From Phycisphaerae bacterium (lineage in GTDB: Bacteria; Planctomycetota; Phycisphaerae; UBA1845), in assembly GCA_029260075.1 (NCBI GenBank), contig JAJDDY010000087.1:62001-126000 (forward strand): a stretch of DNA of 64,000 nt, read 5' to 3'. The position numbers were made by a program, and so were the translations under genes. Shown piece after piece: positions 17,635 through 26,880 of this stretch; positions within the stretch are counted from its first letter, which is position 1; every line of letters begins with the position of its first letter. The notes under the pieces were generated by a model that was given only the letters and a program-made list of their open reading frames with translations, made no database searches and was not told the DNA's origin.

Positions 17635-18694
17635 TTGTTGAGCATCGTCGGTAAACCGGAACGAGAAAGATCGCTTTGAAATCGATACCGGCTGTTTCAG
17701 CTACGATTTCCAGTTCCCAGTAGCGAGGAGGTCGAGTTGCAAGATCGGTTTCCTGTGCATCGTCCGGTAGCGGAAAGGAGAAGCGTAGTGGCGCGTCACC
17801 GCTTCGGTACGTTCCGGGGCCATCAATCGTTTGCGTGTCATCGTATGTCTTGTAGCACACGACGGATTGACTATCGTCGCGACCGCGTACTTCGTAACGT
17901 TCCTGAATGCAACGTAACTCGATCGTGATCGTTTGGCACGCTCCGATGCCGACGCTGTTAGAGAAGTCCGCAGTTAGCGTCTCACCGAGAAAGAAAGGAA
18001 ACGTGGTGAAGTTCAGTTGACTCACGCCGTACTTGAAATGCCGCGTGAGCATGTACGCACTCTTGTAGATCATTCCCACTAAGAGCACGTCGAAAACGCC
18101 GACGACCGCGATCAACAGGAGTTCGTGTTGGTTTGCCTGAAACGCCCACCAATTGAACGGAACCAAGAAAACGCCTACAAAAACTATCCCCGAGCACATG
18201 TGAATGAGCGATCGCCGCTCGCTGCTGCTTATCTTGGATTGGTCCCATGCGTAGTCGGCGATCCACGAGTCGGTGTTGTGCCGTTGGCTTGCGCGCTTGA
18301 GGCGGCTTCTTCGTCGTGCGGCAAGCCAACCCGTAACAATCATAAAACAGCCCGTGAATACAAAAATACTACCGAAACAACCAAGCACCCAATGTGGCAC
18401 ATGGATTTGATATTCGTCGGATGGAACTACGTCCGCTGCAATGAGAATTGCGAATGTGCCGATCGCAGCGAATGGTATGCCGACAACCACGGTACCCCAC
18501 CCGCCGATGTTTGTGCTACCACGTGCTGTGTGGCCGTGAAGTTCCTTCCAATCCGATTGGGACGACCCCGGCGCACCATCCGACGGTGTTTCCCTCGGCG
18601 TGGGGGGAAAAGTTTCTCGATCGGATGGTTGGACCATCAATGTATCACCGCGCGCCTCGGGGAGGTCATGCGTTACGGGCACCACGAGTTCCAT
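17615..18694 (-). CDS. Membrane protein of unknown function
   Basis: I do not recognise a named family. The 359-residue protein has a polar, Pro/Ser-rich N-terminus, then four likely membrane segments: GTVVVGIPFAAIGTFAILI (about 68-86), VLGCFGSIFVFTGCFMIV (about 102-120), MCSGIVFVGVFLVPF (about 166-181) and LLLIAVVGVFDVLLVGM (about 190-208). The last 130 residues are soluble and beta-rich with a Cys in IELRCIQERYEV, possibly an immunoglobulin- or arrestin-like fold. Its 3' end overlaps the thiolase gene convergently. The reading frame is sound and codon use is like its neighbours. Role unknown. Confidence 0.65.
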   Translation of the reverse strand: MELVVPVTHDLPEARGDTLMVQPSDRETFPPTPRETPSDGAPGSSQSDWKELHGHTARGSTNIGGWGTVVVGIPFAAIGTFAILIAADVVPSDEYQIHVPHWVLGCFGSIFVFTGCFMIVTGWLAARRRSRLKRASQRHNTDSWIADYAWDQSKISSSERRSLIHMCSGIVFVGVFLVPFNWWAFQANQHELLLIAVVGVFDVLLVGMIYKSAYMLTRHFKYGVSQLNFTTFPFFLGETLTADFSNSVGIGACQTITIELRCIQERYEVRGRDDSQSVVCYKTYDDTQTIDGPGTYRSGDAPLRFSFPLPDDAQETDLATRPPRYWELEIVAETAGIDFKAIFLVPVYRRCSTTTPARR

Positions 18695-18718
18695 GTCAGC
18701 AGCGACAGAAACTTCTTG

Positions 18719-19825
18719 CTACCCAAACAAATCCGCCTGACCGACGGCCTTTTTCCTGCGAGCACTTGGTTGCTGCGGGGTTCCGGCGGGTTTCACCCTC
18801 TTCCCATCAGCCGTTCGGATCGTCCCGTTGCTTGTGTTCGGGGCTGAGGTAAGTGGGTTTTTGACTCCGTCCAGTGGGTCGCCAGGTTTGATGCGGCTTA
18901 GGCGGGTGCGGGCTTCGTCTACGTATTGCTTGGACAGGTCGATGCCGAGGAAGTTGCGCTTGAGTTTCTTAGCCACCGCCACCGTGGTGCCGCTTCCGCT
19001 GAACGGGTCGAGCACGGTGTCGCCTTCGCTTGAGCAGGACTTGATGATCCGGCCGAGGATTTGTTCGGGCATCTGACAGCCGTGGAAGCCTTTGCGCTCT
19101 TTGAACGTGCCGCACACGCGCGGGAAATACCACGTATCGCTATCGGCGGAGAATCCGTCGGGTAGGTCCTGCGGGCGAAGGATCCACTGCTGATCAACAA
19201 GCAAACGCGAGTCTGAGCCGACCCCACGTGATACCTTATCTGCACGCCGCACCTCGTCGCCGTCACGTTTCGCATTCCCCCCTACGTCCCTTAGTCCCTC
19301 CGTCCCTTCCTCCGCTCCCGGCGCAATCGTCCAAGTATCATCCGGCACGCGACCTTTGGCGTTGGCGCGCTTATCGCCATAGACAAGCTGTCGCGCGGAG
19401 GGCACGCGGATGTCGTCCGAATTGAACGTAAACTTCTTTGGATGCATGACGAAGTAGAGCAAGTGCGTGTGTGAGCGCGTGAATTTGTATTTGCAGTGAA
19501 CGCCGAACGTGTAGTACCAGATGACCCAGTTGCGGCAGGTGAAGCCGAGCTCGCGTGTGGCCATCACTTTTAGCTCAGCCGCATAGTCGTCACCAATGGC
19601 CAGCCAGAACGCCCCCTCCGGCGTGAGCACGCGCTTGACGGCCGACATCCACTTTTGTGTCCAATCGAGATAGTCGCCGGCTGAGCGTTTGTCGTTGTAC
19701 TCGTCGTAGTCGTAACCAATGTTGAACGGCGGGTCCGCGAAGACCAGGTTCACGCTATCTTTGTCGAGCCGGGCTAGGGCCTTGACGGAGTCGCCGTGGA
19801 TGATTCGATTGATCTTCTCTGCCAC
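18719..19825 (-). CDS. Orphan beta-class DNA methyltransferase (site-specific, N6-adenine or N4-cytosine)
   Basis: Starting at GTG 19825 (GGGAGAACTCGAC before it), the protein has 368 residues. Motif IV DPPFNIGYDYDEYND stands near residue 35, before the AdoMet site DPFSGSGTTVAVAKKL near residue 290, which defines a beta-class enzyme; DPPF favours N6-adenine methylation. VIHGDS-like IIHGDSVKAL begins the protein. The open frame runs 119 codons further upstream but that part is low complexity and unlike the family. Between the two motifs lies an unusual Gly/Glu/Arg segment (PGAEEGTEGLRDVGG) encoded by a repeat-like stretch at about 19280-19320. No restriction endonuclease gene is adjacent, so it may be a solitary, regulatory methylase. 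Confidence 0.87.
   Translation of the reverse strand: MAEKINRIIHGDSVKALARLDKDSVNLVFADPPFNIGYDYDEYNDKRSAGDYLDWTQKWMSAVKRVLTPEGAFWLAIGDDYAAELKVMATRELGFTCRNWVIWYYTFGVHCKYKFTRSHTHLLYFVMHPKKFTFNSDDIRVPSARQLVYGDKRANAKGRVPDDTWTIAPGAEEGTEGLRDVGGNAKRDGDEVRRADKVSRGVGSDSRLLVDQQWILRPQDLPDGFSADSDTWYFPRVCGTFKERKGFHGCQMPEQILGRIIKSCSSEGDTVLDPFSGSGTTVAVAKKLKRNFLGIDLSKQYVDEARTRLSRIKPGDPLDGVKNPLTSAPNTSNGTIRTADGKRVKPAGTPQQPSARRKKAVGQADLFG
19280..19320. repeat. Intergenic-type repeat inside the methyltransferase reading frame
   Basis: CTACGTCCCTTAGTCCCTCC here resembles the CTACGTCCCTGAGTTCCTAC stretch of the non-coding DNA at about 34757-34800. It keeps the frame open. Confidence 0.5.
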
Positions 19826-20085
19826 GTCGAGTTCTCCCTGATGGCCGTATGGTTTGGTATGCTGCGCCGCTACGGCCCCATCGTAGCCGTGTGATTGGCC
19901 GGTACAACGGGTATCGAACAACTCACAGGTGCGACTTGCGCAGCGGTCGGCGTAGCATCGTTTCGGTAGCCTGTTGAACCAATGTGGCAACGGCTTCCCG
20001 CTACGACGCCTTGACACACGCCTCGGCGAACGCACCCCGGTTACGGGTCGTCGACGCCGGTTCGTACCTTTCGATGACCGCAGGC

Positions 20086-20114
20086 TTGACCCTAACTCTT
20101 GCCAAACATAAGAT
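20086..20114 (+). promoter_or_regulatory. Sigma-70 type promoter of the radical SAM gene
   Basis: TTGACC at 20086-20091, a 17-base spacer and TAAGAT at 20109-20114. The expected start site near 20121 leaves a leader of about 30 bases before the GTG at 20151, which contains AAGGA as ribosome site. Confidence 0.55.
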
Positions 20115-20150
20115 GGTAGCGTCGGTGCAGATAGGTGCAAGGACGAACCG

Positions 20151-21212
20151 GTGAATCTTCGACGCGTTGACAACCCGCCCAACCCATACCTGAGCGATCA
20201 TTGCGAGTGGCTCGAGGAGCCGCCGGAAGCCCATATCGAGGTCTTCGAGGAGGCGTCCGGGTCGATTCTCTCGCACAATGACAGCCCGGACCTTCCGTTC
20301 AATTGGTCGGTCAATCCCTACCGCGGTTGCCAACATGCGTGCGCCTATTGCTACGCCCGTCCGTACCATGAATATCTTGGATATGGCGCGGGGACGGATT
20401 TCGAAACGAAGCTCATCGTCAAACGCAACGCCCCCGAGTTGCTGCGCGACGCCTTTCGAAAGAGAGGTTGGAAGGGCGAATGCGTGAACTTCTCTGGTAT
20501 TACGGACTGCTATCAGCCAATCGAAGCAAGCTATGGAATCACGCGCGGATGCCTTGAGGTGTGCATCGAACGTCGTAACCCAGCCATCGTGGTAACGAAG
20601 AGTTTTCTCGTGGCGCGTGACGCCGATCTGCTTTCGGCGCTCGACGCAACAGCCGGAGCGCGCGTGATCTTGAGCATACCCTTCGCCGATGCAGCCACTG
20701 CGCGATTGATCGAGCCGCAAGCGCCGACGCCGGCGAGGCGGTTCGAAGCCGTCCGCCGTCTATGCGAATTCGGTGTACCCGTCGGCGTGTTCGTCTCGCC
20801 GATCATTCCCGGTCTCAATGATACGGACGTTCCGCGAATACTGGAGGAAGCCGTCGCCGCCGGCGCCACCAGTGCGGGAATGACGGCGCTGCGTCTACCC
20901 GGAAGCGTGGAGCACGTGTTCCTGTCTCGGCTGAAGCAGGTCATGCCGCTTCGCGCCAAGAAAATTCTAAGCCGCATTCGCGACATTCGCGGCGGCGACA
21001 CGGACGAGTCGCGGTTCGGACACCGCATGCGCGGCACCGGACCTTATTGGGAAAGCATCCGCGATTTGTTCAACATATCCAGAAAACGATTCGGGCTGAC
21101 GTCGTTCGACCATCCGAAAGCGATCCCTCCCGACCCTGCCCAGTTCGACCAAGTTGAGTCGAATAAGTCAGATCGTAATCAATTGCGGCTCGACTTCGAA
21201 AGCGGTTCGTAG
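20151..21212 (+). CDS. PA0069 family radical SAM protein (SplB-like)
   Basis: The 353-residue protein has the radical SAM cluster motif CQHACAYCYAR (about 61-71), preceded by NWSVNPYRG, and the GITDCYQPIE and TKSFLVARD segments typical of the PA0069/Rv2578c family, distantly related to spore photoproduct lyase. The family probably binds a 4Fe-4S cluster through the three cysteines and cleaves AdoMet; its substrate is not established, though a DNA-repair link has been proposed. The start is GTG with AAGGACGAACCG before it. It is divergent from the DNA methyltransferase gene and has a recognisable promoter. Confidence 0.85.
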   Translation: MNLRRVDNPPNPYLSDHCEWLEEPPEAHIEVFEEASGSILSHNDSPDLPFNWSVNPYRGCQHACAYCYARPYHEYLGYGAGTDFETKLIVKRNAPELLRDAFRKRGWKGECVNFSGITDCYQPIEASYGITRGCLEVCIERRNPAIVVTKSFLVARDADLLSALDATAGARVILSIPFADAATARLIEPQAPTPARRFEAVRRLCEFGVPVGVFVSPIIPGLNDTDVPRILEEAVAAGATSAGMTALRLPGSVEHVFLSRLKQVMPLRAKKILSRIRDIRGGDTDESRFGHRMRGTGPYWESIRDLFNISRKRFGLTSFDHPKAIPPDPAQFDQVESNKSDRNQLRLDFESGS

Positions 21213-21248
21213 ACGCAGCCCGAGTGCGATGGGCACGGTAAGCAACCA

Positions 21249-21284
21249 TGTGGGCCCGACTTTCCAGTCGGTCGATCTGAAGGA
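21249..21284. repeat. Short CGACTTTCCAGTCGG palindrome
   Basis: CCGACTTTCCAGTCGG is flanked by GTGGGC and TCGATCTG; the same word occurs at about 29500 (CACCGACTTTCCAGTCGGTC). Confidence 0.55.
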
Positions 21285-21307
21285 TTGTTAAGAAGGTGTG
21301 CTTCCAA

Positions 21308-21375
21308 CCGAGCCGCGACCGTCAGGGAGCGGTTCTTTGCACCTGAATCCGGAACGCTTCCCTAAGGGCGCGGCT
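21308..21375. repeat. GAGCCGCG-family inverted repeat
   Basis: Arms CCGAGCCGCGACCGTCAGG and CCCTAAGGGCGCGGCT surround about 35 bases; slightly degenerate copy. Confidence 0.75.
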
Positions 21376-21467
21376 GTGAACGAGACTTCTCAACACGCTC
21401 TGAAGATACCGGTCGATATTGACTGGCTGCAAAGCAAGTCCAGCCAGAAGTCTCGTCGTTTAGCAGG

Positions 21468-24400
21468 CTACGATCCAGTGCTTTGCTTGACGCCCTCGGG
21501 TGACGTCGTGCTGTCACTCGGATGGACGTGGTGAATCACGCGCTGCGGGAACGGGATCTCAATGCCCTCCGTATCGAATCGTTCCTTGATGGCCTTCCGG
21601 AGCGCGCGGGCCAATCCCCAATGTACACCCGGCTGCGTCTTGACTACGAGTCGGATGTTGAGGCAACTGTCCCCGAAGCTTTGCAAGCCCGGTACGACGG
21701 GGTCGCCCAGGACTTTGTGTCTCCACTCGTCGGTGCGACACACCTTGGCGGCTTCGTCAAGGATGACGTTCGTTACGCGTTCCAGGTTTTCGCCATAGCC
21801 GATCCCGATTTCCATCTTCACCTGCGACCAGCCATGCGTCATGTTCGAGACGGATGTGACCGCACCGTTCGGAATGAAGTGGAGCGCACCTTCCATGTCG
21901 CGAAGCACGGTAACGCGCAGGGTCAGACGCTCGACCGTGCCGCCGATCCCCTCCACCTTAATCCAGTCGCCGATGGTGTATTGATTCTCCAGAAGAATGA
22001 AGAACCCATGGAAGAAGTCGCGGATTAGGGCTTGGGCTCCGAAGGCGAATGCCAAACCCATGACACCGGCGGAGGCCAGTAGCGTCGAGACGGGCATGCC
22101 GAGCTCATGGAGCAGATACAGTCCGGCGATGATCCACACCACCATCGACACCGTCTTGCGGGTGACACTGGAAATGGTTTTCATCCGTTCGTGGTACGCA
22201 ATGCGGTCGCGGGCCAATCCGTCCATCGCGCGCGTTTCGATTCGACTGGCGAAGCGATTGATGAGTCGGACGAGCACCCAAGCTAAGAGGGGTATCAAGA
22301 GCAACGACACGAGCGTGCGCACGCCGGCGCCGTAAATCTCGCGCGAGTAATCCGAACGAATCGAGGCGATCGACTCGCGGTGGTGTTCACGAAGACCGGT
22401 CAACCCCCTGATCTTGTTCTCGATCTTGGCTTCGTGCTGGTCATAACGTGCGATTTCCGCGTCCAGTCCCAACTTCGAAAGGAGCTTGCGGACATCTTGT
22501 GTCCACGCCAGATGACCCCAGAGGCGTGCCTCGGCTGCGAACAGGCGGTTTGACCAATAGTCCTTGTCCCAGTCGTGGGTGTCTTCGGGAATCGCCAGCG
22601 GCGACCCGAAGGCCTTCTTGAAGGCGTCCTCAAGCGTTAGTTGAGCGCTGGGCGAAGCCGTCACGGCCGCAAGATACCGGGCCGTCTGGTAACTTCGTGT
22701 TCGGAGCAGAACGCCCTTGGACAAGTCCTCCGGCGCGCCGAGGAGTTGTTTTCTTTCGATGTTGCACTGTTCGATCAAGTCTTCGTAGACTTTGGACGCT
22801 TGGGCGTAGTCGCTCAACTGGTCTTCGATCCGGGCGATCGTGAGGTAGAGCGTATCAAGAGATTCATCAAAGAGTGCCCGCTTGTTGACGCGAGACACCG
22901 ACGCCAGAAGACTTTCCCAGGCGATGTCTTCCGACTCACGTTGAGTCTTCGCATCGTACTCCAGTTGCTGACGATCGACCTTCGTCAGATCGTCAAGTCC
23001 TGTCGCCGCTGCGGCAATTCGCTGGACGGGTTGCGCGATGAGCGTCGCCTTGGTATCCGCAAATTCTGCGCGCATCTTCGCCCATGTTCCGAACTTGGCG
23101 ATCGCCTCAAGTTTGTCTCGTTCATCTTCGTGGTTCTTACGCCGTTTGGCGTACGCCCGCGCCCGCCCGTCTCGATCAGACCGGACCTCGGTGATCGCAT
23201 CTCGAGTCAACGCTTGCGAAAAACCGAACGGGGCTTGGCTGCGTTCGATCCGCCCGTTGTCGAGACGGCGCTGCAGTTCTCGCGCACAGGCATATTTGCG
23301 TTTCTCTACGTTGACCAAAGCAGACCGCGCTTGGTCAAGCGCCGCGAAGGCCTTGTCTGTCGCATCCAACGCTCCGGTATACTGATTGATTTTCTGCGAT
23401 AGGTTGTCGAAGTACTGCCAGTGGGCGGTCGCGAAATCCTGCCGGGCCTCCAGCGAGTCCTTGACGCTATTGGCCTGCTCAAACAGTGTTTGATCCGCCT
23501 CCGTTGACGCGTCCGTGTCATCGCCGATGACGTTCGCCTGGGTCTGCGCGACGGGGCGAAGCAACGGATCGGCGCTGCGGTCTTCAGGCAGGGCGCCGTC
23601 TTTGAGGGTTTCCAATTCCGTCTTGATTTCGAGAAGGCGTTTCGCAGCTTTGCGGAACCCCATTCGGACGTAGGGGTTCTCCACGAATCGAATCGTGTCG
23701 CGTATCGTCCGCAGCTCCGCTTCGGCGCCGTCGAACGCGCGCTGGGCGTCCTCAACGGCCGAGCGCGTCTCATCGATCGTCGCGCTGATCGTGCCGCCGG
23801 GTCGCATCAGATCGACGAGCGCAACCTCATCCTTCGCAGCCATCTCCTGCAACACCGCCGCATAGCTTAGTTCTTCCTGAAGAGCGTTCTGGAGTCGTTG
23901 GTTGTTCTCTTGCTCCTTGGTCAACTGTTCCGTGGCCATCCGGATGGCGGTCTTGTCTTGGCGTTGTTCAAGCTGCTTGACTTCTTGACGGCGCGTGGCC
24001 TCGACGTCGGCCATATGACGCATGGTCACCGCCAAGGTTGACGCGCTCACACCCTCGGGAACGTCGATGGACGGCGAGTCGCCATCGCCCTGTCGGCGAT
24101 CGGCCAAGTCGAGCGCGGCTTTGAGCTTGATCGTCACGTGTCGCACCTGCTCAAACACGGGGGGAACCGCAGCCAATTCGGCCAAAAGTGCCTCGGACGT
24201 AGCACCCGCCTCGCGTACCAGTTTCGCCCGGGCATCGAGGTACTTGACCAACTCGTCGGAGAAGTTTGCGTCACGCCGCGCCGCCTTGAGCTCGGCGTGT
24301 CCTTCACCTTCGGGAATCGACTCTTTGGAAGGCGACGCGAGATCACGACGCTCGGTCTCTAGCCCGACCAGCTTCGCTCGGTGGACTTCGGCTCGGGCCA

Positions 24401-25232
24401 GTAAGCTGTCGTATCCGGCTGTCTCGCGACGCCAATCGTCGTGAGCACGCGCCACCACGGCGGGCAATGCGGCGCGGTCGGCCTTTTCCAGTTCCTTACC
24501 CTCGGTGATCTCATGCCGTGCGGCTTGGAGCATGATGGTCGCCACGTCCAGATCGTGTTGAAGGCGACGATCGGTGTCGACGTCCCAAATCGATTCGAGC
24601 GCTATGGGTTCTGCAGCGTTTTCGGATTGTTGCTTCTCGGTTCGGTAGGCTTCCAGCCACGTCCCGTACTCCGCGTGCCGCCGCGCAACCTCTTGCTTCC
24701 AATACTCCACGTCGTGGTCGCGAAATGTCGCACGCTCGGCGGAAATCTTTTGCGCGGCGAGACGCTGGTCAAGTTCCGTCAACAGAGGACGCAGCGCAGC
24801 CGCACGATCTTGTGTAGCGCGTACGGACTCCAACGCATGATTGATCAACCGACGCCGATCTTCGGTCAGGCTGGGAATCTGCTCAAGCAGCTTCTTGCGT
24901 TTGCGGTAGGCTTGCACGTACTCGGTGCGGCGTTCCATCTCCTCAAGCCAGGTCTGTTCGTCAACGCCTTGAGGCGCGGGGATCGAACCGGGTTCGATCG
25001 AAAGTTTGGCGGCCGCCCCGACCGTGGCCTCTCGGAGTGCCGTGTCGTTTTCGTCGATCGACTTTTTCTCCGCCAGAACGGCATCCCCCGCCGCGACCAG
25101 CGCGTCAATCTCTTTGCTGACGCGGGCGAGTAGGGCGTCATCGCCGAGTTCGGCCGGGCCTTGGGCGAAAAGCAGGGCAATCGGTGCAAACAAAGTGCAC
25201 GAGACTACGAGCAGCGGTTTCGACGTCCTCAT
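21468..25232 (-). CDS. Giant MscS-family mechanosensitive channel (MscK/KefA-like)
   Basis: Starting at ATG 25232 the protein has 1254 residues: a signal-like N-terminus (LLVVSCTLFAPIALLFA), a very long, charged, mostly helical periplasmic region with coiled-coil stretches (for example RDTIRFVENPYVR near 570), then membrane segments in the C-terminal quarter (VSLLLIPLLAWVLVRLI and VVWIIAGLYLLHEL) and the pore helix GVMGLAFAFGAQALIRDFFHG. After it comes the MscS beta domain, GDWIKVEGIGGTVERL and FIPNGAVTSVSNMT. Such channels release solutes under osmotic shock. The upstream 53 codons of open frame include repeat DNA and are not counted; GGAG with 7-base spacing supports the chosen ATG. Confidence 0.9.
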   Translation of the reverse strand: MRTSKPLLVVSCTLFAPIALLFAQGPAELGDDALLARVSKEIDALVAAGDAVLAEKKSIDENDTALREATVGAAAKLSIEPGSIPAPQGVDEQTWLEEMERRTEYVQAYRKRKKLLEQIPSLTEDRRRLINHALESVRATQDRAAALRPLLTELDQRLAAQKISAERATFRDHDVEYWKQEVARRHAEYGTWLEAYRTEKQQSENAAEPIALESIWDVDTDRRLQHDLDVATIMLQAARHEITEGKELEKADRAALPAVVARAHDDWRRETAGYDSLLARAEVHRAKLVGLETERRDLASPSKESIPEGEGHAELKAARRDANFSDELVKYLDARAKLVREAGATSEALLAELAAVPPVFEQVRHVTIKLKAALDLADRRQGDGDSPSIDVPEGVSASTLAVTMRHMADVEATRRQEVKQLEQRQDKTAIRMATEQLTKEQENNQRLQNALQEELSYAAVLQEMAAKDEVALVDLMRPGGTISATIDETRSAVEDAQRAFDGAEAELRTIRDTIRFVENPYVRMGFRKAAKRLLEIKTELETLKDGALPEDRSADPLLRPVAQTQANVIGDDTDASTEADQTLFEQANSVKDSLEARQDFATAHWQYFDNLSQKINQYTGALDATDKAFAALDQARSALVNVEKRKYACARELQRRLDNGRIERSQAPFGFSQALTRDAITEVRSDRDGRARAYAKRRKNHEDERDKLEAIAKFGTWAKMRAEFADTKATLIAQPVQRIAAAATGLDDLTKVDRQQLEYDAKTQRESEDIAWESLLASVSRVNKRALFDESLDTLYLTIARIEDQLSDYAQASKVYEDLIEQCNIERKQLLGAPEDLSKGVLLRTRSYQTARYLAAVTASPSAQLTLEDAFKKAFGSPLAIPEDTHDWDKDYWSNRLFAAEARLWGHLAWTQDVRKLLSKLGLDAEIARYDQHEAKIENKIRGLTGLREHHRESIASIRSDYSREIYGAGVRTLVSLLLIPLLAWVLVRLINRFASRIETRAMDGLARDRIAYHERMKTISSVTRKTVSMVVWIIAGLYLLHELGMPVSTLLASAGVMGLAFAFGAQALIRDFFHGFFILLENQYTIGDWIKVEGIGGTVERLTLRVTVLRDMEGALHFIPNGAVTSVSNMTHGWSQVKMEIGIGYGENLERVTNVILDEAAKVCRTDEWRHKVLGDPVVPGLQSFGDSCLNIRLVVKTQPGVHWGLARALRKAIKERFDTEGIEIPFPQRVIHHVHPSDSTTSPEGVKQSTGS

Positions 25233-25367
25233 CTCCATTCTCCGTGTGGGCGATGTGTACCACCCGAACTTCCCCCAACCCCACCTTGCAAAGGAGGAAA
25301 GAAAAACTCGCACGACGAAGTGCTCTTTCGGCGGTCCTTTACAAGTCTGGGTACCCCATTGCTTTGG

Positions 25368-25507
25368 CGGCTTGTTGAACAAGTGTGACACCGGCTTCCA
25401 GCCGGTGATCTATTAGCGATCTTCCCCTTTTGACGGGGACGCAGCACGTTACCACGAATAGGTTCGCCGTGACGCGCTTGAATATCCGCATTGTTCAACA
25501 GTCTGTT
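25368..25507 (+). mobile_element. 140-bp TIR element, copy D
   Basis: Ends GGCTTGTTGAACAAG and TTGTTCAACAGTCTGTT, with TTGTTGAACAA facing TTGTTCAACA. TTTTGACGGGGACG is in the middle. TA borders are not visible here. Confidence 0.75.
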
Positions 25508-25680
25508 CGCCGCGGGGAGACACGAATCGACGCTGGATTCGACTCCCCCACCTCAAAAGAGATGGGCCACCCAGGCCAGATTCAGCTCCTCAAACCAATG
25601 CTAACAGAGCACTAGCCGGAAACGGCGACAGTGTCGTACAAATCCCAGCGTGCGGCAAGTACGCCGTAGATATGGATCCA

Positions 25681-26532
25681 TCAACGGGGTCGCGCGTGCC
25701 ACCCGGCGTCGACGTTCAGTACGCCGCTGACGGCCGGGTTCCGCAAGGCAAAGCATACCGCGTCTGCGATTTCGACCGGTTGGATCAGCCGTTGCAGTTG
25801 GGTGTTCGGTAAAATGTCGTTGCGGAGGCGGTTATCTCCGAGGGAGCGTGCCATGGTCGTGTCGGTGAACCCCGGATGAATCAGTACGCATCGCACACCG
25901 TAGCGGATGCCCTCTTTCGCAAGTGTGGATCTTGCGCCCTCAAGACCCGCCTTGGCTGACGAGTAGGCAATCTGTCCACTATTGCCCGCAGCCGAGATCG
26001 AGCCGATCAACGCCACCGCACCTTCGATGTGTTCGTCGGGCGTCCACACGCCGCACCCGCGCCGCACCCGAGCTAGTGCGACTGACGCCACAGTACGCAG
26101 CGCCCAGTACACTGGTGCGACGAGGTTGATTTCGATCGTCTTACGAAAAGAGTCGTCGTCGTACAATTCGATCGATGGCGATTGGGACGCGGTGTCCGAG
26201 TCGCTGCGAATCTTCACTCCATAACCGTCGCGCAAGATCGCCGCCGCCGGAACGCAAACGCTTACGCAACCGAACTGTTCTTCAAGATCGCCGAAGACAT
26301 GCTCGCGGAACGATCGCTCAGCCACATCGCCGCGATAGGCGTGAGCGACCGTTCGGCCCACTTCTTCGTTAAGCGTGGCGCAAAAATCTTCGGTCTGCTC
26401 GTCGCGATCGACCACGCCGATAGCGCGAACACCTGCACGTGCAAGCGCCGTGCATAGCGCACGCCCAATGCCGCCCGCACCGCCAGTGACCACAGCCACA
26501 TGCTCACTCAAATCCATGAAGGGTGTGGTCAT
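25681..26532 (-). CDS. Short-chain dehydrogenase/reductase
   Basis: A 283-residue SDR. The cofactor motif VAVVTGGAGGIGRAL is at residues 12-26, a catalytic Ser in IGSISAAGNSG near 178, and YSSAK with Tyr190/Lys194. The end LNVDAGWHARPR resembles the FabG-type NVDGG close. NAD(P)-dependent oxidation or reduction of a hydroxyl group is expected, perhaps a 3-hydroxyacyl substrate given the thiolase gene upstream (26881), but no specificity can be read from the sequence. Between about 85 and 125 it has an unusually long insertion (SDSDTASQSPSIEL) relative to classical 245-residue SDRs. Confidence 0.87.
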   Translation of the reverse strand: MTTPFMDLSEHVAVVTGGAGGIGRALCTALARAGVRAIGVVDRDEQTEDFCATLNEEVGRTVAHAYRGDVAERSFREHVFGDLEEQFGCVSVCVPAAAILRDGYGVKIRSDSDTASQSPSIELYDDDSFRKTIEINLVAPVYWALRTVASVALARVRRGCGVWTPDEHIEGAVALIGSISAAGNSGQIAYSSAKAGLEGARSTLAKEGIRYGVRCVLIHPGFTDTTMARSLGDNRLRNDILPNTQLQRLIQPVEIADAVCFALRNPAVSGVLNVDAGWHARPR

Positions 26533-26595
26533 GAGTTAGTCAGCATGCATCGCAGGGACCTTCTTCGACGGTATGCGTGCGCATGGCGTTGGCAC

Positions 26596-26737
26596 TAGCA
26601 ACCTGTTGAACAGGTGTGGCACCGGCTTCCAGCCGGTGAGCCATTTGCGATTTCCGCCTCTTGACGTTGCAAGTCCGGTTTTCACGTACTGGTTCGCGGT
26701 GCGCGATTGAATACCTGCATTGTTCAATACCCTGCTA
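26596..26737 (+). mobile_element. 140-bp TIR element, copy E
   Basis: Ends TAGCAACCTGTTGAACAGG and ATTGTTCAATACCCTGCTA; TA at both ends. Internal CACCGGCTTCCAG palindrome and GGTTCGCGGTGCGCG block are present. Confidence 0.8.
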
Positions 26738-26820
26738 GGGGACACGAATGGACACGGGATTCGACTCCCCCACGGCTAAAGCCATGGGCCACCCAGACTT
26801 AGGGTTTCGCTCGTTCTCTC

Positions 26821-26844
26821 AGAGCCGCGACCGTGAGGGAGCGA
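26821..26844. repeat. Half copy of the GAGCCGCG repeat
   Basis: Only the left arm AGAGCCGCGACCGTGAGGGA is present, next to a GGCTAAAGCCATGGGCC palindrome at 26764-26790. Confidence 0.6.
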
Positions 26845-26880
26845 ATAATACAAACTCGCGCATCCAAGTGTGGCGACGCA

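Noticed and set aside
25233-25391. N-terminal extension of the MscS-like channel
   Set aside because: The extra 53 codons include the repeat element region and non-signal-like sequence, while a ribosome site supports the ATG at 25232.
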